Assembly (NCBI GenBank): GCA_031272895.1
Contig: JAISSW010000005.1
Coordinates: 1 to 45,363 of the forward strand
Source: Clostridium sp.
GTDB lineage: Bacteria; Bacillota; Clostridia; Oscillospirales; Acutalibacteraceae
Direction of reading: 5' to 3'
Length of the DNA stretch: 45,363 nt
The translations under genes and the position numbers were made by a program. Positions 32,349 to 40,089 of this stretch are shown here, one piece after another; position 1 is the stretch's first letter; every line of letters starts with the position of its first letter. A model generated the notes under the pieces. The model made no database searches. It was not told the DNA's origin and worked only from the letters and a program-made list of their open reading frames with translations.

Positions 32349-33759
32349 TATGCACCTCTTGTTCTAATTCATCAAAGCCGAAAAATTCCATACAGTTGCC
32401 AACACAAACAGCTTTTACAAGCTCCCTGAGCGCCGCCATGTCCGCGGCATATTCGCCGCTTTCCGCCCACTTGCCAAGCAGGGCGCACAAAAGCCGCCGA
32501 AAGTACTCATGCCTTGGGTATGAAAGATAGCTGCGGCTGTCCGTCACAAAGCCCAAAAATTCGCCTAAGGGAAGCATTGAGGCATAGGTAGTAAGCTGCT
32601 CCAGCATACCGTTAAGGCTGTCATTGAACCACCATGCGGAGCCTTGACGTACCCTGCCGCCAAACGCCCCGCACAGGGCGCAAAGCGCGGCGTTATCGTT
32701 TGGATTGAGGGAAAACAGCACTGTATTTGGCAGGGAATTACTCTCGTTAAGCTTATCTAAAAGCCCTGCCAAGGCTTGAATATCAAGGCTCTCTCCCGTA
32801 ATGTCGCCGCCGGCGTCTGCTCCAAGCTGCTTGAACAGCGCCGTGTTGGCGTTGCGGATTGGCCCCATGTGCAGCTCCATTCCCCAAGCCCGTTTGGCGT
32901 ATTCCTCAGCCAAAAACAGCAGCATGCTACCCCTGAAGCCCTCCGCCTCGCTTGCGCCTATTTCTTCGCCGCGCAGTGCTTTTTGAAGAAGCCGCTCCAT
33001 CTCACTTTCGCCCGCAAAGAGTTTTGGCACACTTGTAAAGCTTTGGTCGGCCGCACGGCAGCCATGGGCTTGAAAGTAATCCATGCGGGAGCGCAGCGCC
33101 GCCTTAAGCTCCTCAAGCCCGCGTATTTCCGTGCCTGCGCAGCCGCCTAATTTTTTTAGGTAAGCCGCATAGCCGGGCTTCTCAATGCATAGCACAGCGT
33201 CCGTCCTGAAAGCAGGAAGCACCCTAACCGGGAATTCCCCCTCTGCGTACTCCTGTGCAAGCCGCTCGTGGTATTCCAAGGTGTCCGCCGGGTCGTCGGT
33301 TGTGCAGATAAGCTTGACGTTGGATTTTAACAACAGTGTGCGTACGGGCATTTTTTGTAAGCCATCGCTTGCCCTTGAATAGATTTCATCGGCAGTGGCG
33401 GGGGATAGCGGCTGCCCTATTCCAAAGAAACCTTTCAGCTCCAAATGCGTCCAAGCGTAAAGAGGGTTGCCGGCAAGCCTTGGCATACAGGCGGCAAACG
33501 CTCGTAGCTTTTCCAAGTCCTCCGCTTCGCCGGTTATTAAGCGCTCGTCAACACCGCAGCAGCGCATAGCTCGCCATTTGTAATGGTCAGCCCCAAGCCA
33601 AGCCTGCGACAGGTTATTATACCTAAGGTTCTCAGCAAGCTCTTTTGCGCTTAGGTGGCAGTGCCAATCAATTATGGGCAAGGCTGCCGCACAGCCATGG
33701 TACAGTCTGCGTGCCGTAGCTGTGTCAAGCAAAAAATCCTCAGCAAAAAAAGAACTCAT
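32341..33759 (-). CDS. uxaC: glucuronate (uronate) isomerase
   Basis: A 472-residue metal-dependent isomerase that converts glucuronate to fructuronate and galacturonate to tagaturonate. Near the N-terminus IIDWHCHLSAKELAEN holds the His-x-His metal site; LICTTDDPADTLEYH, RQGSAWWFNDSLNGM and TDSRSYLSYPRHEYFRRLLC are family-typical. ATG 33759 overlaps the TGA of the gene before (ATGA), so translation is coupled. The frame open to 33813 has no ribosome binding site. Confidence 0.95.
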   Translation of the reverse strand: MSSFFAEDFLLDTATARRLYHGCAAALPIIDWHCHLSAKELAENLRYNNLSQAWLGADHYKWRAMRCCGVDERLITGEAEDLEKLRAFAACMPRLAGNPLYAWTHLELKGFFGIGQPLSPATADEIYSRASDGLQKMPVRTLLLKSNVKLICTTDDPADTLEYHERLAQEYAEGEFPVRVLPAFRTDAVLCIEKPGYAAYLKKLGGCAGTEIRGLEELKAALRSRMDYFQAHGCRAADQSFTSVPKLFAGESEMERLLQKALRGEEIGASEAEGFRGSMLLFLAEEYAKRAWGMELHMGPIRNANTALFKQLGADAGGDITGESLDIQALAGLLDKLNESNSLPNTVLFSLNPNDNAALCALCGAFGGRVRQGSAWWFNDSLNGMLEQLTTYASMLPLGEFLGFVTDSRSYLSYPRHEYFRRLLCALLGKWAESGEYAADMAALRELVKAVCVGNCMEFFGFDELEQEVHNG

Positions 33760-36302
33760 TTCCTCAATGCCCTCCGCCCCGATGCCCGGATTTGGTGGCT
33801 GATAATGTTCCAAAAAGAACGCACGGCAATTTTTGCCATTTGAAGCTTGCCCGGCAAAACCCCGGACACCACCACGGATTTCAGCTCATCCTCCTTGGTA
33901 TTGTCATAGGTAATTGCAGGAAAGCTAACATTATCCTCCTCAGGCTTAGGTGCCCGCGCGGGTGAAGCCTGTGGCGCAAGCAAAACCGCGCCGTCCGCAA
34001 AGGCTAACAGTTCATCAAAGGCTTTGCCCTGCGGCAGCAAGCCCTCAAAGGCAAACAGGGCCATAACCGCACTCTCCTGCGCGCCGTTATATGCCGGCGC
34101 AAGCGAGCGTGACTGCGGGGTAACCATAACAAAGGCCTGACCGACTGCTCCGTTGCCGCGGCTTGGGTAATTGCGCTGGGGGCCGTAATATGTGCCAAAG
34201 GGATTGAGGCTTACCGTATCCTGCCCGTTTTGGTGCTCAAGCCGCATGGGGCAGTGGGCCATGGAGCAGAGCAGCTGCCGCGCATTCGCAAGTCCAAGCC
34301 CAATTTTGCCGTTGGTTAAACCCACAAAGCCCGCCGTAAGCTGATGATTAAACGAAGCAAGGTTCTCATTCTTCGGGTTGCTTTTGCGGAAAGAGTCAAC
34401 CGGATAGGCTGAAAGCTCATGAGAAAAGCCGCGCTTGACCACATGAAGCTCGCCAGTAATTTTGGGCTTAAGACCAAAGGGAACCGCCTCAAGCCAGCGT
34501 ATATCCGTTTTTCTTCCAAGAGCGCTGGACTGTGTGGAAAGCGCATGGGTTTCCGCCGTATATGGATAGCAGAGCCGAGTTTTAACAAAAATGCAGTCCG
34601 TGCCGGGCAGAGTAAAGAAATCATAGGCAAAGCGCCCCGGCTTTTCTTCCTCCGGCAGCTTAATATCACCCTCCACTCGGCAGCCGCTGATTCCACCGGC
34701 GCAGGGCAGGGGAGAGAGCCGTTTATTCTGGAAGGGGTAGCTTTTGCCGTTATATGTAATATAGCTCTGCAGCACATCGCCGTCCGCAAATTCTTCGTTG
34801 CCGCAGCGGAGCGAAGTAAGCTCCCCGCTGTCATTAAGACTAATACGAATGCTTTGCGCCGCAAGCTCCGGCACCAACTGTGGTGCTTTTTCCTCCCGCA
34901 TCACGCTAAGCTCAATTTCCACTTGCTTGGTGGGGGAGATGAAGCGGCAAAGCACAAATGCGCTTGCTACGCTGCCGTCAGGGTGCTCAGACATTGCAAC
35001 GGCGCCAAAGTCCGCCAAGTCCTCCGAGTCTATTTTCAGCCTGCCTATCGACGGCAAAAAGCCGCTTTCGAAGCTGATTTGCGCACTCATCAGGGCCGTG
35101 CCGGAGGGGTTAAGCAGGGTCAGCCTTTCGGCCGTGGCGCTCGCAAGCTCCTTTGCTACCATTTGTTCGGATAGCGCGAGGGCACGCCGTTCGCGGTCAA
35201 CGTTCAGCACGGGTGAGGCAAGCCCGAAATGTGTTGTGGAAAGCAGCATAACCCTGTCCTCGAATGAGGGGGATTCGGCGTCGCAGCCCCGGGCGCGGGC
35301 ATATGCGCGGGCGCGCTCAAGCCTCGTCCAAATTTGGCGGTTAAAGGGCTTTTCCGCCCAGCTGGAATACCCGCTGAAGCTTCCGTCGGCAGTGTCCTGC
35401 CCAAAGCTGATTTCACACAGCGGCGCGTGATTTTTTAAGTAACCGCCGGGTGTATCATAAACCACATACGGCAGGTCGGCGACCTCCTGTGCCAAGCCCT
35501 TTATGCCCTGTGTGTTTGCTATTTTATTCAGCGGGAACGGCAGCTTAATCGGCTCCCACAAAATTGCGTCCGCGTCCATGTTGATGAAGATGAACACATC
35601 ATTATTTATCTCGCCGCTCAGCTGTTTTTTGTGCAGGTCCATCGCCATGTAGCGCAGCGAGCCGGCGTCGATCACATCGGCGTTGCTGTAGGTTGGCAAA
35701 ACGGTCATGCTTTCCCCGCCATAGCTGAAGCTAACCGGGTTGAACGCAAGCGAATCCCTGAGCGGCGGCACAAGCGAGCGGAACGCATCAAAGGAAACGC
35801 AGCTGTAATAAAGGCAAACTGCCTTTACCCCAAGGCGGTTATAGTCCTTAACCTGCGTTGGGGTAAACATAACCTCCTGCGGGCGGACTATTTTTTCGCA
35901 TTCACCAAAAATATCCTCAAGTCCGCTGCCGGCTTTGTTTGTAACCGCCCACTCTACGGAAGCGTCAAACTCGTCGCTTGTCATTGCGGAAAGCGCCCCG
36001 TTGTTGTAGCCCATTATTATGTTTTCGTCGCCGTTTTTTTTCACTCTCTCTCGCACACCGTCAATAATATCCGGCGCGTACTTTGGGAGTATCTCCTCAA
36101 GCGAATAGGCGTTCTCAAAATCCCATGTGCCTTTGACGGGTATGCCGCGCTCGTTGCAATCGTTGAGGATTGAAATAATCTTGCGGATTATGCGGATATC
36201 CCCGCCAAAACCAAGCTCGTCGGGGCTGTCCCCTCTGTAAGAGTGATAGCAGTTAACGTGGAACCCAAAGCCAATGTGTACCTTGTAGTTATTACCGTTC
36301 AT
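33756..36302 (-). CDS. large uncharacterised protein with glycosidase/deacetylase-like N-terminal barrel
   Basis: An 848-residue cytosolic protein with no signal peptide. The N-terminal 330 residues (VHIGFGFHVNCYHSYRG, then GIPVKGTWDFENAY, IIMGYNNGALSAM, VFIFINMDADAILW) look like the seven-stranded barrel shared by GH38, GH57 and polysaccharide deacetylases, with His, Asp and Glu in plausible metal or catalytic places. The C-terminal half is mostly beta, like GH38 sandwiches. The exact family was not recognised. It overlaps the transporter gene before it and uxaC after it by 4 bp each, so it is an integral part of the uronate operon. The best guess is an intracellular hydrolase that frees uronic acid from an imported oligosaccharide. 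Confidence 0.6.
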   Translation of the reverse strand: MNGNNYKVHIGFGFHVNCYHSYRGDSPDELGFGGDIRIIRKIISILNDCNERGIPVKGTWDFENAYSLEEILPKYAPDIIDGVRERVKKNGDENIIMGYNNGALSAMTSDEFDASVEWAVTNKAGSGLEDIFGECEKIVRPQEVMFTPTQVKDYNRLGVKAVCLYYSCVSFDAFRSLVPPLRDSLAFNPVSFSYGGESMTVLPTYSNADVIDAGSLRYMAMDLHKKQLSGEINNDVFIFINMDADAILWEPIKLPFPLNKIANTQGIKGLAQEVADLPYVVYDTPGGYLKNHAPLCEISFGQDTADGSFSGYSSWAEKPFNRQIWTRLERARAYARARGCDAESPSFEDRVMLLSTTHFGLASPVLNVDRERRALALSEQMVAKELASATAERLTLLNPSGTALMSAQISFESGFLPSIGRLKIDSEDLADFGAVAMSEHPDGSVASAFVLCRFISPTKQVEIELSVMREEKAPQLVPELAAQSIRISLNDSGELTSLRCGNEEFADGDVLQSYITYNGKSYPFQNKRLSPLPCAGGISGCRVEGDIKLPEEEKPGRFAYDFFTLPGTDCIFVKTRLCYPYTAETHALSTQSSALGRKTDIRWLEAVPFGLKPKITGELHVVKRGFSHELSAYPVDSFRKSNPKNENLASFNHQLTAGFVGLTNGKIGLGLANARQLLCSMAHCPMRLEHQNGQDTVSLNPFGTYYGPQRNYPSRGNGAVGQAFVMVTPQSRSLAPAYNGAQESAVMALFAFEGLLPQGKAFDELLAFADGAVLLAPQASPARAPKPEEDNVSFPAITYDNTKEDELKSVVVSGVLPGKLQMAKIAVRSFWNIISHQIRASGRRALRK

Positions 36303-37729
36303 GCCACAGCCTCCCTTGTTTTTTCAAGCTCCTCGCGCATTTTGGCAAGCCGAGCCTTGCCAAGCGGGTAGCCAAAGGTAAGAATTACAAACATGAGCGC
36401 AAACAGCCCCGCCGGAACAAGGGTTGACAGCGCAAAAATGCCTTGGGCAACCTGTGCGCTTTGAACAATGGGAGCCTGCCCCTGCTGTGCCACACGGTAG
36501 CCGATTTGTGCCAACGCCCAAGCTCCCCCTCCGCCGGCGACCGTGTGTCCAAGCTTGCGGGCAAAGGAATAGAACGCATATGCCGTACCCTCCTCGCGCT
36601 GACCGGAAAGCAGCTCTTGGTAGTCGGTAACGTCCGTAACCAGCGCCCAAACCTCCAACATAAAGAAGGTTTGCCCCAAGCCGCTCAGCATACAGAACAC
36701 AAGGTAAACATAAGGATTAAGCGTGTGGGTAAGGTATGCGGCAAAACCCGCAAAAACGGCAATCAGAAGCCCCGCCGCGCAAAGCTCCTTTTTCCCAAAG
36801 CGCAAAGCCAGCTTGCCGGCAAAGGGTATTAACAGCGCCATTGGCAGATAGGTTGAAACGGAATACAGGCTGAAAAGCTTGGGTTCCTCAAAGTAGTCCT
36901 TGAAGAGGTAATTGTTTATTGTCTGCAAATAAAGCGTCCCCGCAATAGAAAGCATGGAAACAACGCAAAGGACCAAGAACGGGCGGTTTTTGCAAAGAGC
37001 AAGCAGTGTCTTTTTCAACTGAGGCTTTTGTCCATTATCCACAGGAACAACACGCTCCTTGGTCATAGCATAGCTGCCCCAGAAAATCGGCACGGACACA
37101 GCGGCGAGTACGGCTACGCAAAGCAGCAGCTTGCCGCTGTCAAGGTATTTTGTGCCGTCCGCGCTTTGGGAATAAACAAACAGTGGCAAAAGCAGCGCCG
37201 CGGGCAGCGCCCCGACGCCCGAACCCAAGGAACGGAACACGGATAGTGCGTTACGGTCGCCCTCGTTTGGAGAAATAACCGCAGCCAAGGAGCCGTAGGG
37301 TATATTTATGCCGGTGTAGAGCATTCCGTAAAGTATGTAGCTGACGTAGGCGAATATCAGGTATTGCCAGCTTGAAAGTCCCGGTATTTTTGTGAACATA
37401 AGCACCGCCGCCGCAGCCATGGGTAAGGAAACCCACAACAAATATGGACGGAATTTGCCGTTTTTGCCCGCCCTGCGGCGGTCGATTAAGCCGCCCCAAA
37501 TGGGGTCGTTCACGGCATCCCAAACACGGGCGACAACCATAAGCAGGGCTATCTGCGCAGTTTGAAGCCCAAGGTTATCGGTGTAAAACATCTGTAAAAA
37601 AGCGCCGATGAGCGAAAATGTGAGCTGACAGCCCATGTCGCCCATGGCGTAGCCTATTTTTTCGCTGAAGGCAATGCCCGCCGAGCGCTTCGCTCCGCCG
37701 TCGTCGCCGCTTGTGTTTTTCTCCTTCAT
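36299..37729 (-). CDS. GPH-family (MelB-like) sugar:cation symporter
   Basis: A 476-residue inner-membrane transporter with about 12 hydrophobic segments. Typical GPH motifs are present: EKIGYAMGDMGCQLTFSLIGAFL at the start, VVARVWDAVNDPIWGGLIDRRR in the first cytoplasmic loop, GKFRPYLLWVSLP and INIPYGSLAAVIS. YicJ/UidP-like relatives take up glucuronides or other glycosides with a cation. ATG 37729 follows GGGAGGGCG. As first gene of the uronate operon it presumably imports the uronide substrate of the following gene. Confidence 0.9.
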   Translation of the reverse strand: MKEKNTSGDDGGAKRSAGIAFSEKIGYAMGDMGCQLTFSLIGAFLQMFYTDNLGLQTAQIALLMVVARVWDAVNDPIWGGLIDRRRAGKNGKFRPYLLWVSLPMAAAAVLMFTKIPGLSSWQYLIFAYVSYILYGMLYTGINIPYGSLAAVISPNEGDRNALSVFRSLGSGVGALPAALLLPLFVYSQSADGTKYLDSGKLLLCVAVLAAVSVPIFWGSYAMTKERVVPVDNGQKPQLKKTLLALCKNRPFLVLCVVSMLSIAGTLYLQTINNYLFKDYFEEPKLFSLYSVSTYLPMALLIPFAGKLALRFGKKELCAAGLLIAVFAGFAAYLTHTLNPYVYLVFCMLSGLGQTFFMLEVWALVTDVTDYQELLSGQREEGTAYAFYSFARKLGHTVAGGGGAWALAQIGYRVAQQGQAPIVQSAQVAQGIFALSTLVPAGLFALMFVILTFGYPLGKARLAKMREELEKTREAVA

Positions 37730-37765
37730 GCCGCCCTCCCGAAAGTTGCACTACTCGCCGAGCTA

Positions 37766-37794
37766 ATTATAGCAATAATTGCGCAAACATTCAA
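37766..37794 (-). promoter_or_regulatory. promoter of the uronate operon
   Basis: On the minus strand, TTGAAT (37789-37794), 17 bp, TATAAT (37766-37771), 37 bp upstream of the transporter start. The spacer contains the palindrome TTGCGCAA (37779-37786), a possible repressor site. Confidence 0.8.
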
Positions 37795-37817
37795 GGCTTT
37801 TGGGGAAATAGTTCCCT

Positions 37818-39176
37818 TTATTTGGCGGCGGCAAGGGCTATGGCGCACTCAACCCGTTTACGTTCCAAGGCGCAGGAAAGGGGAGAGGGGCTAAGGACAG
37901 TACCCTGGTAAAGGAAGTTAGCTGCGTTGCAGCCACCCCCACAATAGAATTTTGCCCAGCATTTTCTGCATTCAGGCTTGTTATAGAGATGTGACCGCAC
38001 AAGCTCCGCCTGCTTTTGCTTATCCCAGGCGCCGCTCAGTACATTGCCCATGTGCCATTGCTCCAAGCCAACGAACTGGTGGCAGGGGTATATGTCGCCC
38101 TCAGGTGTTACAGCGCAGTATTCATTGCCGCAGCTGCAGCCGCGCAGCCGCTTAAGCACGCAGGGACCCTGCCCCAGGTCCAACATAAAATGGAAAAAGC
38201 TTATGTCGGGGCGCTTGGCAAGCATGGCTGTCAAGTTGTCGTATTCCCTGAAGATAACCGGCAAATCCTCTTCCCGCAGGGCATATGGCACTGCCTCGTC
38301 CAGCACCGCCGGCTCCATTGAAAGCTTGCGGAAGCCCAGGTCTGCCATGTGCATAACGTCCCGGGCAAAATCAAGGTTATTGCGGGTAAATGTGCCGCGG
38401 ACGTAATACTCCTTATCTCCGCGCTCCTCAACCAGCCTTTGGTAAAGCGGCACCACAAGCTCATAAGAGCCGCGACCGTTTGGCGTCGGGCGCATTGCGT
38501 CATGTATTTCGCGCCGCCCGTCCAAGGAAAGCACAACATTCCCCATCTCCCGGTTGATAAAAGCTATCTTTTCCTCGTCCAGCAGCAGTCCGTTTGTTGT
38601 TATTGTAAAACGGAATTTCTTGCCGTTCTTTTCCGCCAAGCCGCGCGCATATGTTACCGTGTCCTTTACAACCTGCCAATTCATAAGTGGCTCGCCGCCA
38701 AAGAAATCCAGCTCCAGATTGCGCCGTCCCCCGCTGTGCGCAACAAGGAAATCCACAGCCGCCCTTGCAACGTTGGGTGGCATAAGCTTGCGACCCGTGC
38801 CAAAGTCGCCTTGGGCGGCGAAACAATATTCACAGCGCAGGTTGCAGTCGTGCGCCACGTTAAGGCACATGGATTTTAGCGGCGCGGGCTGCAGGGAATG
38901 AGCAAAGGACTCACACTCGTCCGGGGCAAAAAGCTGCCCCGCAAGCGCCAGCTCACGCAGCTCCGAGTAGCTATCGCGAAGCGCTTCAGCGTCAAAGCCG
39001 CCGCTAATGGAAAGCTCGTCAAGCAGGCTGTCGGGCAGGGTAGGGGAGGAGCAGGTAAGCCCCTGTGCAAGAAGCTCGCCTAACAAAGAATATGCCGTTC
39101 TGTCCAACAAATGGACTGCGCCGCTGTTGGTGTCGGCACAAAAATATTTACCTTGGTTTTCGAAGCAATGAACCAT
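37818..39176 (-). CDS. scfB: SCIFF peptide radical SAM maturase
   Basis: A 452-residue radical SAM/SPASM enzyme. The N-terminal 95 residues (MVHCFENQGKYFCADTNSGAVHLLD) look like the RiPP recognition element of SCIFF maturases. The cluster motif CNLRCEYC follows, then DFFGGEPLMNW and VVLSLDGRREIHD. The C-terminal SPASM/twitch part has CSCGNEYCAVTPEGDIYPCHQF and CRKCWAKFYCGGGC for two auxiliary clusters. Enzymes of this family install thioether bonds between Cys and backbone carbons in the SCIFF peptide. The ATG at 39176 after AAGGATG is preferred to a GTG 21 bp earlier. It is directly downstream of scfA. Confidence 0.95.
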   Translation of the reverse strand: MVHCFENQGKYFCADTNSGAVHLLDRTAYSLLGELLAQGLTCSSPTLPDSLLDELSISGGFDAEALRDSYSELRELALAGQLFAPDECESFAHSLQPAPLKSMCLNVAHDCNLRCEYCFAAQGDFGTGRKLMPPNVARAAVDFLVAHSGGRRNLELDFFGGEPLMNWQVVKDTVTYARGLAEKNGKKFRFTITTNGLLLDEEKIAFINREMGNVVLSLDGRREIHDAMRPTPNGRGSYELVVPLYQRLVEERGDKEYYVRGTFTRNNLDFARDVMHMADLGFRKLSMEPAVLDEAVPYALREEDLPVIFREYDNLTAMLAKRPDISFFHFMLDLGQGPCVLKRLRGCSCGNEYCAVTPEGDIYPCHQFVGLEQWHMGNVLSGAWDKQKQAELVRSHLYNKPECRKCWAKFYCGGGCNAANFLYQGTVLSPSPLSCALERKRVECAIALAAAK

Positions 39177-39258
39177 ATTAACATCCTTAAAAGCCACAGC
39201 TAAACAAACTTAAGCGGTCCGAAAAACGAACCGCCGTCAAAGGGATACGCCGTCAGCG

Positions 39259-39414
39259 TTATTTATCCTTGTTTTCCTCATTTTGGCAGGACTGGTTGCC
39301 CACCGTGCAGGAGGTTTTGCAAGCGGACTGGCAGGATGCCTGGCACTCGCCGCAGCCGCCGTGCTCCGCGCTTTGCTTAAGGGTAGCGCCCGCAAGGGTT
39401 TGAATGTGTTTCAT
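39259..39414 (-). CDS. scfA: SCIFF precursor peptide (six Cys in forty-five residues)
   Basis: A 51-residue ribosomal peptide too short for most gene callers. It begins MKHIQTLAGATLKQSAEHGG, the conserved leader, followed by six cysteines in the pattern CGEC, ASC, SAC, TSC and QSC, and an acidic-basic tail ENKDK. GAGGAGTG lies upstream of ATG 39414. It is the substrate of the radical SAM enzyme encoded 82 bp downstream. SCIFF is nearly universal in Clostridia, but its biological role is still unclear. Confidence 0.96.
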   Translation of the reverse strand: MKHIQTLAGATLKQSAEHGGCGECQASCQSACKTSCTVGNQSCQNEENKDK

Positions 39415-39446
39415 TGGTGATTCACTCCTCACTTCTTGTTTACAAA

Positions 39447-39475
39447 ATTATAGCACATTTAACGGACGATTGCAA
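39447..39475 (-). promoter_or_regulatory. promoter of scfA-scfB
   Basis: On the minus strand, TTGCAA (39470-39475), 17 bp, TATAAT (39447-39452). The -35 hexamer is self-complementary and is shared with the divergent chrA promoter. Confidence 0.8.
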
Positions 39476-39498
39476 GCCGCCGCGGGTTGTGCTATACT
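39470..39498 (+). promoter_or_regulatory. promoter of the chrA-like gene
   Basis: TTGCAA (39470-39475), 17 bp, TATACT (39493-39498). It uses the same six bases as the -35 of scfA on the other strand. Confidence 0.75.
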
Positions 39499-39528
39499 TA
39501 TTAGTGATATTTCCGGGGAGGTTTGGCT

Positions 39529-40089
39529 TTGATTTACCTGCGCTTGTTTCTTGCGTTCCTTTGGGTGGGGCTAACGTCCTTCGGCGGAGGCTATGCGGCG
39601 CTGGCTTCAATCGAGCAGCAAACAAGCGCTTGGCTTAGCGCGGAGGAGTTCGCGGATATAGTGGCAATATCCCAAACCACGCCCGGTCCCATTGCAATAA
39701 ACGCCGCAACCTTCTGCGGGGCAAAGGTTGCGGGTGCCTTTGGTGCGGTTTGCGCAACCTTAGGCTGCGTAACGCCGGCGTTGGTGATTGTGCTTGGCCT
39801 GGCGTTGCTTTACCGCAAATACAGCCAAATAAAGGCCGTGCGCCATGCGCTTTTTGGTCTGCGCCCCGCCGCCACAGGGCTTATTGCCGCCGCGGGGATT
39901 TCCTTATGCATTACGGTGCTGTTCTCAAATGAAATCCCGCGTCTTATTACGCCGGATTTAATTGCAGCGCTCGCGATTTTTGCTGTGGGATTAACCCTAC
40001 TGAGATTGTTTAAGCTTAACCAAATATGGATTATTTTAGGCAGCGGCGGCGCTTGGACCCTTTGGAACCTGCTCAAAAAGTTCGTTTGA
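39529..40089 (+). CDS. single-domain ChrA-like transporter (CHR family)
   Basis: A 186-residue membrane protein with about five or six hydrophobic segments. The CHR-domain signatures are FLWVGLTSFGGGYAAL near the N-terminus and ISQTTPGPIAINAATFCG. Full-length ChrA proteins have two such domains; short ones like this generally work as pairs of adjacent genes, but no partner is seen here. It could export chromate or another oxyanion, or have a different role. TTG 39529 is chosen because GGGGAGG (39515-39521) is 7 bp away; another TTG at 39523 is too close to the site. Its 3' end overlaps the convergent dipeptidase gene by 17 bp. Confidence 0.82.
   Translation: MIYLRLFLAFLWVGLTSFGGGYAALASIEQQTSAWLSAEEFADIVAISQTTPGPIAINAATFCGAKVAGAFGAVCATLGCVTPALVIVLGLALLYRKYSQIKAVRHALFGLRPAATGLIAAAGISLCITVLFSNEIPRLITPDLIAALAIFAVGLTLLRLFKLNQIWIILGSGGAWTLWNLLKKFV

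Noticed and set aside
37779-37794. CcpA cre site in the uronate promoter
   Set aside because: The best alignment to the cre consensus leaves three mismatches at conserved positions.
39523-39528. TTG 39523 as start of the ChrA-like gene
   Set aside because: It is only 1 bp after the Shine-Dalgarno; TTG 39529 is spaced 7 bp and begins with the family's usual IYLRLF.
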